Assembly (NCBI GenBank): GCA_018969565.1
Contig: JAGWYC010000094.1
Location: 1-7,506 of the forward strand
DNA length: 7,506 bases
Source of the DNA: Bacteroidota bacterium
Lineage (GTDB): Bacteria > Bacteroidota > Bacteroidia > NS11-12g > UBA955
Reading direction: 5' to 3'
The position numbers and the translations under genes are program-made. Of this stretch, positions 1-6,170 are shown piece after piece (the stretch's first letter is position 1; each line of letters starts with the position of its first letter). Under the pieces are notes generated by a model, which was not told the origin of the DNA, made no database searches, and saw only the letters and a list, made by a program, of their open reading frames with translations.

Positions 1-645
1 GAAATCACGTCCTTCCCAGATGAACCACAACATTTCTTTATTGGACTGAACCAAGCGGAACTGCGGGGGCAGGGGGAAACGAAAACCGAAATCGCCTTCC
101 ACCCTGTTCATCACGCTGTCGGAGTATTTGTTGGGAAGCAGACCGCCGTACAATCCGATGGCACATTCCGATTCGAACATTACATCGGCCAGCTTACTCT
201 GCGCGGACGCCAATGCGTGAAGTTCTTTTTCAGAAGCGGCTTCTACCAGAAAAACGAATTGTCCTTTAGCCCATACATCTTTGGCCACCGAAATGCCTGA
301 TTTGCGAGTAGCCCGTTCACCGGCTTCAGTCCACAGGGCGTTCAACTGTTTGCTTTGAACATTCGGGTTCTTCACTAATATTATCAGTGCGGCACCCAAT
401 GCGTCACCGACGGCTTCTTCAGGATGCAGCAGGGCACAGCGATAGCGAGGTTCGGGTGGATTCAGACCTGCCTGGGGGCCGCCAATGCCCGAATCGAGCA
501 GAAATTTCACCTGCTCATCAGCTTGGGCAATAATCAATACTTCACCCGGCATACCATGGGAAACCATCGTTGCTGTTTTCGTTTTTGAATTCCCGCAGGA
601 AAACAAGAATAGCAGGGATGCCAGCAGAAAGGTAACACGCATCAT
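1..645 (-). CDS. DUF4837 family lipoprotein, N-terminal part
   Basis: I translated this reading frame by hand. It opens with ATG-ATG at 645/642 and stays open for 215 codons to the window edge, so the C-terminus is missing. The N-terminus is a lipoprotein signal: MMRVTFLLASLLFLFSCGNS, with Leu14-Phe-Ser-Cys17 as lipobox. The mature protein should be lipid-anchored in the envelope. After a short polar linker comes a G-x-PGEVLIIAQ segment near residues 31-41, then a P-x-P-rich stretch (62-67). Near residue 190-210 is a FPLPPQFRL...WFIWEGRDF segment. This pattern matches my memory of DUF4837, a family of roughly 330-350 residues largely confined to Bacteroidota and without a known function. It lies 43 bp downstream of the lytic transglycosylase gene on the same strand, so cotranscription is likely and an envelope role is plausible. 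The family call rests on recognition, not a search. Confidence 0.8.
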   Translation of the reverse strand, partial: MMRVTFLLASLLFLFSCGNSKTKTATMVSHGMPGEVLIIAQADEQVKFLLDSGIGGPQAGLNPPEPRYRCALLHPEEAVGDALGAALIILVKNPNVQSKQLNALWTEAGERATRKSGISVAKDVWAKGQFVFLVEAASEKELHALASAQSKLADVMFESECAIGLYGGLLPNKYSDSVMNRVEGDFGFRFPLPPQFRLVQSNKEMLWFIWEGRDF

Positions 646-652
646 TCTAATG

Positions 653-660
653 CAAAGCTA
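653..660 (-). promoter_or_regulatory. possible Bacteroidota -7 element before the DUF4837 gene
   Basis: The minus strand reads TAGCTTTG, an exact match to TAnnTTTG. It ends only 7 nt before the ATG at 645, so transcription from it would give an almost leaderless mRNA. No TTG -33 element is visible about 19 nt upstream. It may be a chance match if the gene is transcribed together with the transglycosylase. Confidence 0.25.
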
Positions 661-688
661 AGCGTAGAAACCGGCTTTGCGGAAGTAA

Positions 689-1939
689 TTAAGGAGCGGT
701 AAACTCAGGAGAAACCTTTACCCAGGAGGTTTTTTTGATGACCAGTGTTTTTCCCGCTTTTAGACTAGTATTCCCGAGTTTGTTCCAACTGCGAATTTGT
801 GAAACAGTAACTTTATGCTTTTTTGCTATCGTGTACACTGTTTCGCCTTTACGCACTTTATGGTTCACAGAGGTGGTTTGCTTCTCATACACCGGTTCGG
901 CAGCCTTTGCGATGGCAATCTGTTCCCGGGCATAAGTGAATATTTCCTGCTCTCGCTCCAGGTAAGCCATTGCCAAGTGGTAGGGAAGGATGATTTCGTT
1001 TTTACCTGATTCGGGAACTACCTGTTTAATATAGTGTTCGTTGTAAGCCTTGATTTCCTGCACTGGTACTTCGAGCACTCTGGCAATATGTTCCAGGTGA
1101 ATCAGCGAATCCACTTCCACTCTGGCAGTGAGTAAGGAGCGTCCGTTTTGGCCATCGTCGCCCAGGTGGGTAAAGTTCATTACGTAAGCCATTGCAAGGA
1201 AGCGGGGTATATAATTTTGAGTTTCCTTGGGAAGAAAAGGCTTAATTTCCCAGAAGGTCTTTTTGCCACCGCTGCGCGCGATGGCTTTTTTCACATTACC
1301 GGGGCCGCAATTGTACGAGGCGATGGCCAGCAACCAGTCACCAAACAATTCATAGCTGGATTTAAAAAACTCACATGCTTTTTCGGTGCTTTGGATGATG
1401 CTCTTCCGCTCGTCCACATATTGGTCAATGCGCATTTCATACATTTTGCCGGTGTAGGGCATAAACTGCCAGAGTCCGGTAGCGCCGCACCAGGAAACCG
1501 CATTCGGGTTGAGGCTGGATTCGATGATTGAAACGTATTTCAGTTCCTGAGGCAGGTTGTAGCGATCCAGTACTTGCTCGAAGATGGGGAAGTAAATCAG
1601 CTTGCGCTGATGTAAACGGTCGAAATAGGCGGGTGCGGCGATGTTCAGGGAGTACAGTTGTTGCTTCACGAAACTGTTGTAGTCCAGTGGAATAGCGCTG
1701 CCGAGCAACAACATGTCATCATGGAATGAGGCAGCGTTTAACTGATCATACCATTGGCTTTCGCAACGGAAGGCATCGTGGTTGGGAATATTCTCCAGCA
1801 GCAGACAGGTGAGGCTGTCTATGCGTTCCAGGCTGTTTTCGGTTTCCGGAACAGCCACAGGTACCTGCGCGCTTAATTCGGGCAAAAGCAGAAACATACA
1901 GGAATAAATTCCTGTAAAAATTACTGCCAGCCTCATCAT
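689..1939 (-). CDS. MltD-like lytic transglycosylase with LysM domain
   Basis: This is a predicted 416-residue periplasmic or outer-membrane-associated enzyme that cleaves peptidoglycan glycan strands, forming 1,6-anhydro ends. Numbered from the ATG at 1939, residues 1-25 form a signal peptide (MMRLAVIF...LLLPELSA|QV). The GH23 SLT domain spans about 120-255. It contains the catalytic Glu140 in SIIESSLNP, then GLWQFMP (155-161) and ASYNCGPGNV (207-216), and ends near NYIPRFLAM (243-251). A degenerate LysM-like segment follows at about 281-319. A clear C-terminal LysM is at about 360-402, with KVRKGETVYTIAKKH and later QIRSWNKLG; it should bind glycan. The frame stays open to an ATG at 2011, but that would add 24 charged residues before the signal peptide. 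A -7 promoter box lies inside that extension, so I chose 1939, which also has AGGA 6 nt upstream. All catalytic motifs are intact. The downstream neighbour is the DUF4837 lipoprotein. Confidence 0.93.
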   Translation of the reverse strand: MMRLAVIFTGIYSCMFLLLPELSAQVPVAVPETENSLERIDSLTCLLLENIPNHDAFRCESQWYDQLNAASFHDDMLLLGSAIPLDYNSFVKQQLYSLNIAAPAYFDRLHQRKLIYFPIFEQVLDRYNLPQELKYVSIIESSLNPNAVSWCGATGLWQFMPYTGKMYEMRIDQYVDERKSIIQSTEKACEFFKSSYELFGDWLLAIASYNCGPGNVKKAIARSGGKKTFWEIKPFLPKETQNYIPRFLAMAYVMNFTHLGDDGQNGRSLLTARVEVDSLIHLEHIARVLEVPVQEIKAYNEHYIKQVVPESGKNEIILPYHLAMAYLEREQEIFTYAREQIAIAKAAEPVYEKQTTSVNHKVRKGETVYTIAKKHKVTVSQIRSWNKLGNTSLKAGKTLVIKKTSWVKVSPEFTAP

Positions 1940-1967
1940 TTGTTTCCTGCTTCTCACCGTATTCCTG

Positions 1968-1975
1968 CAAAAGTA
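1968..1975 (-). promoter_or_regulatory. probable -7 promoter element for the lytic transglycosylase
   Basis: The minus strand reads TACTTTTG, an exact TAnnTTTG match, ending 28 nt before the ATG at 1939. The start of transcription would fall near 1961-1963 and leave a leader of about 22-24 nt. No clear TTG sits at the -33 position. The box lies within the open reading frame upstream of 1939, which argues against translation starting at 2011. Confidence 0.45.
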
Positions 1976-2040
1976 AGCAGCCCGTGAACTAAAATGAAAC
2001 CGCCTGTGCATAAAACGCGCATCTTACTGCACATATTTTG

Positions 2041-2048
2041 TAAGTTTG
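2041..2048 (+). promoter_or_regulatory. probable -7 promoter element for the alanine dehydrogenase-like gene
   Basis: TAAGTTTG matches TAnnTTTG exactly on the plus strand, within the divergent intergenic region. It lies 98 nt before the ATG at 2147 and 68 nt before the alternative GTG at 2117. A TTG directly abuts the box (2038-2040), but none is present about 19 nt upstream where the -33 element should be. The leader between box and start holds an 8-bp palindrome TTCATGAA (2086-2093) and no obvious riboswitch-like structure. Confidence 0.4.
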
Positions 2049-2146
2049 AGCAGAAAATCATCCTGGACATTCCTGCCAAGTGCTGTTCATGAACTCATGG
2101 CGCTGCTTATGTCGGGGTGTATGGAAAAAGAAACACTGCGCCCAGT

Positions 2147-3370
2147 ATGTCCGTAAACTTGCCCGAATTCTCCGCTCCTGAAGAAAAAGCTGCCCCGGAA
2201 GCGCAGCCCAAAGCCATAGGCATCAAACAGAGAAGCGGAGGTCTGAAGATTGGTATTCCCCGTGAAATCACTTTTCAGGAAAACAGGGTGGCGCTTACGC
2301 CCAGTTCGGTTTCGTACCTCACGGCAAACGGCCATCAGGTGCTTGTGGAAAGCGGGGCCGGCAGAGCTTCTCATTTCAGCGATAATCTTTACAGCGAGGC
2401 AGGTGCGGAAATATGTGCAGGTAAGGAAGAAGTATTTAAATGCGATATCCTGCTCAAAATAGATCCTCCGACATCGAAGGAAATTGATCTGATGCATCCC
2501 GGGCAATTGATTATCAGCGCCCTGCAGCTCGATCAGTTGGATGAACTGCTGTTGCGCCGGCTCATGGAAAAGCGGGTCAATGCGGTAGCCTATGAGTTCC
2601 TGGAAGATGATTCAGGCGCTTTGCCCGTGATCAGGGCCATGAGTGAAATGGCAGGAACAGCCAGCATCATGATTGCTGCTGAGTTGCTGACCAATGCGCA
2701 TGTGGGTAAGGGCGAACTGCTGGGCGGATTTGCGGGTATTCCGCCTACCCAGGTGGTTATCATCGGCGCGGGAGCCGTTGGAGAATATGCTGCCAGAACG
2801 GCTTTGGCTCTTGGCGCCAATGTAAAGGTATTTGACAATAATGTTTATCGTCTGAGGCGAATGCAAAACTTGCTGGGGCGAAGCATCTTCACCAGCACGA
2901 TACATCCCAATGTACTGGAGCACGCCATATCGCGGAGCGACGTTGTTATAGGTGCGCTTCGTGGCAAGGCCGGCCGCAGTCCTGTGGTGGTTACCGAGCA
3001 GATGGTGATGCAGATGCGTCCGCGCAGTGTAATGATTGATGTGAGTATTGACCGCGGCGGTAACTTTGAAACCAGCGAGGTTACCAATCATGAAAAGCCC
3101 ATCTACCGCAAGCACGATGTGATTCATTATTGCGTGCCCAATATCGCTTCAAGGGTGAGCCGCACTGCCAGCTATGCGTTGAGCAATATATTCACGCCTC
3201 TGCTTATGGATATGGCTGATACCGGCGGTTTCAATGAATATCTGCGCTATCGCTCAGGGGCGCGAAAGGGAACCTACCTGCTCAAGGGTGTGCTGACCAA
3301 TAAAACTCTGGCGGAAAAATTCGGCATCCGCTACCAGGATATAGATCTGCTTGTAGGCATGTTCAGTTGA
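2147..3370 (+). CDS. ald: alanine dehydrogenase-like NAD(P)-binding enzyme, Bacteroidota type
   Basis: The 407-residue product belongs to the alanine dehydrogenase / transhydrogenase PntA family. Alanine dehydrogenase interconverts L-alanine and pyruvate plus ammonia using NAD in the cytoplasm. Numbered from the ATG at 2147, a lineage-style N-terminal extension of about 32 residues precedes LKIGIPRE (33-40). Arg47 in ENRVALTP and Lys104 in ILLKIDPP match the substrate-binding Arg and Lys of known enzymes. The Rossmann loop is GAGAVG (207-212), with Asp230 in VKVFDNN as the likely ribose contact. Asp302 in IDVSIDRGG matches a catalytic Asp. VIHYCVPNIASRVSRTAS (325-342) is also typical. The family catalytic His (His96 in the Mycobacterium tuberculosis enzyme) aligns with Gln127 in ALQLD, so the activity is uncertain. 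Translation could begin at GTG 2117, adding 10 residues; ATG 2147 gives the more usual N-terminus. The 3' end overlaps the convergent response regulator gene by 8 bp. Confidence 0.9.
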   Translation: MSVNLPEFSAPEEKAAPEAQPKAIGIKQRSGGLKIGIPREITFQENRVALTPSSVSYLTANGHQVLVESGAGRASHFSDNLYSEAGAEICAGKEEVFKCDILLKIDPPTSKEIDLMHPGQLIISALQLDQLDELLLRRLMEKRVNAVAYEFLEDDSGALPVIRAMSEMAGTASIMIAAELLTNAHVGKGELLGGFAGIPPTQVVIIGAGAVGEYAARTALALGANVKVFDNNVYRLRRMQNLLGRSIFTSTIHPNVLEHAISRSDVVIGALRGKAGRSPVVVTEQMVMQMRPRSVMIDVSIDRGGNFETSEVTNHEKPIYRKHDVIHYCVPNIASRVSRTASYALSNIFTPLLMDMADTGGFNEYLRYRSGARKGTYLLKGVLTNKTLAEKFGIRYQDIDLLVGMFS

Positions 3371-4127
3371 ACCCGGCCCCGCCGCCCAGGCGGCTGAGTA
3401 CCTCGTCCTTGCGCTGAGGGGATACTTCCACCTCGGTGCCATCGCTCAACTCCAGAAAGCCACCTTTCCCGCGATGCCAGGCCACGGCATAGTTCATATT
3501 TACCAGATGGCTCTTGTGCACCCTCAGGAAGCCGTCAGCCTGAAGCAGTTCTTCGAAGTGCTTTAACACCCTGCTCACGGTTTTTTTACGCTGTCCGCTC
3601 AGGAACAGATCAGTATAATTTCCGTTTCCGCTGAGGCGAATGATCTCTTCCGTTTTTAATACTTCAAAGCCGCTCAGCGTGGGAATGAGTATCTTGTGAA
3701 TCTTGCCGCTGTTCAGGTTTTCCCTGATGATGCCTGCATGCATCTGTTGTGGATTTTGATCCTGTGCGGATACCTTCTCCACCGCGCGAATCAGCTCATC
3801 AATATTCAGCGGTTTCAACAAGTAATAGGAAGCGCTCGCATTCAGGGCACGCATAGCGTATTCACTGAAGGCCGTAACAAAGATTGTTTTATAAGGAATA
3901 TCTGCGGTTTGTTCCAGCACATCAAAGGCGTTGCCAAAGGGCATTTCCACATCCAGAAAAACCAAGTCGGGCTTTAGGGTGCTGATTTTTGAAATGCAGT
4001 CTTTTACGTCATGTGCTTCGCCGACCACTGAAACATGGCTGCAATAGCGCGACAGGTAATGGCGGAGTATTTCCCGACAGGATTGTTCGTCATCGGCAAT
4101 CAGGGCGCGGATTACAGGATTCGTCAT
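3363..4127 (-). CDS. LytTR-family response regulator
   Basis: This 254-residue cytoplasmic DNA-binding regulator has a receiver domain at about 5-120. Its acidic pocket is Asp12-Asp13 and the phosphoacceptor is Asp59 in LVFLDVEMP. Thr85 (FVTAF) and Lys105 (LLKPL) complete the usual receiver signature. After a linker of about 25 residues, a LytTR domain spans about 144-248. It includes EIIRLSGNGNYTDLFL, then the typical FLRVHKSHLVNMNYAV segment (200-215), and ends in LELSDGTEVEVSPQRKDEVL. LytTR proteins bind paired direct repeats about two helical turns apart. The ATG overlaps the kinase stop codon (ATGA, 4124-4127), which indicates translational coupling with its cognate kinase. Its stop codon lies inside the 3' end of the convergent alanine dehydrogenase-like gene. 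All key residues are intact. Candidate targets are the genes divergent from the kinase. Confidence 0.96.
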   Translation of the reverse strand: MTNPVIRALIADDEQSCREILRHYLSRYCSHVSVVGEAHDVKDCISKISTLKPDLVFLDVEMPFGNAFDVLEQTADIPYKTIFVTAFSEYAMRALNASASYYLLKPLNIDELIRAVEKVSAQDQNPQQMHAGIIRENLNSGKIHKILIPTLSGFEVLKTEEIIRLSGNGNYTDLFLSGQRKKTVSRVLKHFEELLQADGFLRVHKSHLVNMNYAVAWHRGKGGFLELSDGTEVEVSPQRKDEVLSRLGGGAGFN

Positions 4128-5992
4128 GCAACTTTATTTTTCAGGGGAATGAGGATACGCACCCGCGTACCGCTGTCAGCGGGCAAATCCTCTATGTTTA
4201 CCAGCACTCCGGTTTTGTACAACCGGTTCAGGATTTCAATGCGTTCTTCGGTATTCTTCAATCCGGTGCCTGTACTGCGTTTTTGGTTTTCCGTCTTAAG
4301 CGCTCTGCTTCGTTTTCGGCCAATGCCGTTGTCTTCTACCGTGCAATTCAGGAATCCACCGTCGGTTCTGATGCTGATAAGAAGCAGTCCTTTTTCTTCC
4401 CTGTAACGCAATCCGTGCCAAACGGCATTTTCCACATAGGGCTGCAGCAGCAGGGGTGGTACCAGTAGTTCGTCCAGTGGAAGCGTTTCGTCCGATTCCC
4501 ACTGTATTTCAAATTTGTTGGTGAATCGCGCCTGTTCCAGATCAGTATAAATGTGCAGCATGTCCAGCTCTTCCCGGAGACTGATAAAGTCCTTGCCCGA
4601 ATTGGACATCACATTGCGCATCAGGGTGCTGAAGGTGCTCAGGTAGCGGTTGGCTTCCCGTTCCTTATGCAGGCTGATATAATGATTCACAGAATTCAGC
4701 GAGTTGAAGATGAAGTGCGGGTTCATTTGATTCCGCAGCGATTGCAAGCGGTTGCGCAGGTTGGCCTGCTGCTTGGCTTTGAGGGTGCGGAACAACAGAA
4801 ACAACAAAACCAGAAACAAGAGCAATGCCGCACCGAGTATGATGATGGCCTGTTTTTGCTTTTGCATTTCCCAGTCGCGTTTAATTTGGTCGGTTTCCAG
4901 CGTTTTGATTCGCTGTTCCTGCCGGGCGAATTGCTCGTTCAGTCCCAGTTTGCGCACTTCCGCCAGCACTTCCAGATATCTGAAAGAATCTTTCAGTTCG
5001 GTATATCGGCGGTAAGCCTGCAAGGCACCGAAGAAATCGCCGGTTTTTTCTTTGGTATCAGCAAGGCTCAGCAGTGCTTCCTGTTCTCCAAGGGCATCGC
5101 GGTGTTGCACCGCTGTTTGGTAGCCTGCCGTAAACATACGAATGGCCTGCGGGAAATCGGCGCTGCGCATATAGGTGTACCCCAGGTTCAGGTATGCCTG
5201 ACGTACTACCAGATGGTTTTGATTGTCGAGGGCTCCTGTAAGCAGTTCCTCATTGAGGTTCAGGCTGGTGCTCATACTCCCGTTATTGAGCAATGCATCA
5301 CCGAATTTCCAGGCGTAGCTGGCGGCATCCTGCGACTTGCTGCCGGCCAGGAATTGGATATTTTCCTTAGCCAGCCTGATGGTGCCCAGGGTATCGCCAG
5401 TTTGTCCGTAAATACCTTGCAGTTGGTTCATCAGTTCCAGCTTTATTACTGTATCACGCTGCACCTCGGGCAGATTCTGCTCCAGTTCTTTTTTTGCTTC
5501 GGTTTTTAATCCCTTGCGGTACATGAAATCGGCGTTCTTGTTGCTGGCCCTGATTTTCTCCTTTTTGCTGATGACTGAGGAGTTCATGTAGGCCTTCTGA
5601 ACTTCAGAGGCTTTATCCAACTCACCGGAACCTTCCAGCGCCTGGGCCAGCAGCCGGTCTGCTTCGGCTTTTGCCACTGCATTCTGAAGTGTTCCATAGG
5701 CATTGGAAGCCTTCTCCAACAATTCAGCGGCGCGCTCTTTGTTGCCGTTGGCAAGATGCAGGCGGCCCAACAGCAGGTAGCTACCCGCTATGTCAGCTTC
5801 GTTCTTATTCCTGATAGCCAGTTCCAAGGCCTGTGCCCCAAGCTCCATGCTTCGTGCCGGCTGACTTTTTTCGAATTGTACAGCCTCTGCAAGGATTGAA
5901 GCCGCACCGGACTGAACGTTGCCGCTTTGTCCTTTCGCTGAAAGACAAATAACCCAGAGGGCTAACATAAGAAGGCAATTCCGGCACCGCAA
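4124..5992 (-). CDS. TPR-containing sensor histidine kinase, LytS/YehU type
   Basis: This 622-residue membrane sensor kinase is the partner of the LytTR regulator. Numbered from the TTG at 5992, residues 1-22 form a signal peptide or first membrane segment (Arg2, Arg4, then a hydrophobic run to LSAKGQ). Residues about 65-340 contain roughly six TPR-like helical pairs, for example 68-101, 184-213, 264-297 and 304-337; they should face the periplasm. A coiled-coil-like linker (341-380) leads to a membrane helix at 382-402. The kinase part is of the His_kinase (PF06580) type, with an H box of RNQMNPHFIFNSLNSV (His426). Its N box is QPYVENAVWHG (517-527, Asn522), followed by G1 DNGIG (554-558) and G2 GTGLKNTEERI (575-585). 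TTG gives the better signal peptide, but an ATG at 5968 (codon 9) sits 28 nt after a strong promoter box and may be the real start. An in-frame TAG lies 12 nt upstream of the TTG. Confidence 0.93.
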   Translation of the reverse strand: MRCRNCLLMLALWVICLSAKGQSGNVQSGAASILAEAVQFEKSQPARSMELGAQALELAIRNKNEADIAGSYLLLGRLHLANGNKERAAELLEKASNAYGTLQNAVAKAEADRLLAQALEGSGELDKASEVQKAYMNSSVISKKEKIRASNKNADFMYRKGLKTEAKKELEQNLPEVQRDTVIKLELMNQLQGIYGQTGDTLGTIRLAKENIQFLAGSKSQDAASYAWKFGDALLNNGSMSTSLNLNEELLTGALDNQNHLVVRQAYLNLGYTYMRSADFPQAIRMFTAGYQTAVQHRDALGEQEALLSLADTKEKTGDFFGALQAYRRYTELKDSFRYLEVLAEVRKLGLNEQFARQEQRIKTLETDQIKRDWEMQKQKQAIIILGAALLLFLVLLFLLFRTLKAKQQANLRNRLQSLRNQMNPHFIFNSLNSVNHYISLHKEREANRYLSTFSTLMRNVMSNSGKDFISLREELDMLHIYTDLEQARFTNKFEIQWESDETLPLDELLVPPLLLQPYVENAVWHGLRYREEKGLLLISIRTDGGFLNCTVEDNGIGRKRSRALKTENQKRSTGTGLKNTEERIEILNRLYKTGVLVNIEDLPADSGTRVRILIPLKNKVA

Positions 5993-5996
5993 CGCA

Positions 5997-6026
5997 CAAA
6001 TCTAAAGCAGCCGGTCAAAGGGCAAA
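5997..6026 (-). promoter_or_regulatory. promoter for the kinase-regulator operon
   Basis: On the minus strand a TTTG (-33 element, 6023-6026) is followed by 18 nt and then TAGATTTG (-7 element, 5997-6004). This matches the Bacteroidota consensus in both elements and spacing, and is the best promoter in the window. The -7 box ends 28 nt before ATG 5968, the same spacing as at the transglycosylase, and only 4 nt before TTG 5992. An 8-bp palindrome ATGATCAT (6033-6040) lies just upstream and could be a regulator site, though it is short enough to be chance. Confidence 0.6.
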
Positions 6027-6081
6027 TCAGAAATGATCATATAAAATCTCGCGGTTTTGACGTTTCATCATCTAAAACGAA

Positions 6082-6117
6082 CCTTTGGCTCATTCGATTC
6101 CGCCATTGGCTCATTGG
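6082..6117. repeat. 15-bp direct repeat with 21-bp period, possible LytTR operator
   Basis: Two copies of CC-W-TTGGCTCATT-S-G lie at 6082-6096 and 6103-6117. They match at 13 of 15 positions, including ten consecutive identical bases, and start exactly 21 bp apart. Two copies on the same face of the helix suit a dimeric regulator. LytTR regulators such as AgrA and ComE bind imperfect 9-bp direct repeats with 12-13 bp between, a period of 21-22 bp. The copies do not obviously match the AgrA-type consensus, so the link rests on spacing and position between the LytTR operon and the divergent genes. Confidence 0.45.
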
Positions 6118-6142
6118 TGTATAGAGGCCTGAAAAGAAGTCT

Positions 6143-6150
6143 CAGTTTTG
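6143..6150 (+). promoter_or_regulatory. weak candidate -7 element for the ARPP-1 gene
   Basis: CAGTTTTG differs by one base from TAnnTTTG and ends 20 nt before the ATG at 6171. No TTG is found at the expected -33 position, as might occur at an activator-dependent promoter. The direct repeat at 6082-6117 would then lie at about -39 to -74. A competing candidate is TTTG (6056-6059), 20 nt, then AACCTTTG (6080-6087), which would give a longer leader and put the repeat over the promoter. Confidence 0.25.
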
Positions 6151-6170
6151 AATTCATAACACCACTGACC

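Noticed and set aside
1148..1531. 127-codon plus-strand frame inside the transglycosylase gene
   Set aside because: It is antisense to the catalytic domain, which is intact and conserved on the minus strand.
2097..2156. 19-codon upstream frame (MALLMSGCMEKETLRPVCP) overlapping the ald start
   Set aside because: It is short, has no ribosome binding site and no leader-peptide signature such as runs of a regulatory amino acid; most likely chance.
3381..3394. GC-rich hairpin GCCGC-CCAG-GCGGC 11 nt after the alanine dehydrogenase-like stop
   Set aside because: No T-tract follows on either strand, and the sequence encodes the Gly-rich end of the response regulator, so it does not qualify as an intrinsic terminator.
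4553..5509. 318-codon open frame on the plus strand, antisense to the kinase
   Set aside because: It lies wholly inside the kinase gene, has Gln/His/Leu-heavy composition without domains or a signal, and the opposite strand encodes an intact conserved protein.
6057..6170. N-terminal extension of the ARPP-1 frame from TTG 6057
   Set aside because: It would place 38 residues before a clear signal peptide and uses a TTG start; the stretch contains the direct repeat and candidate promoter, so it is better read as non-coding.
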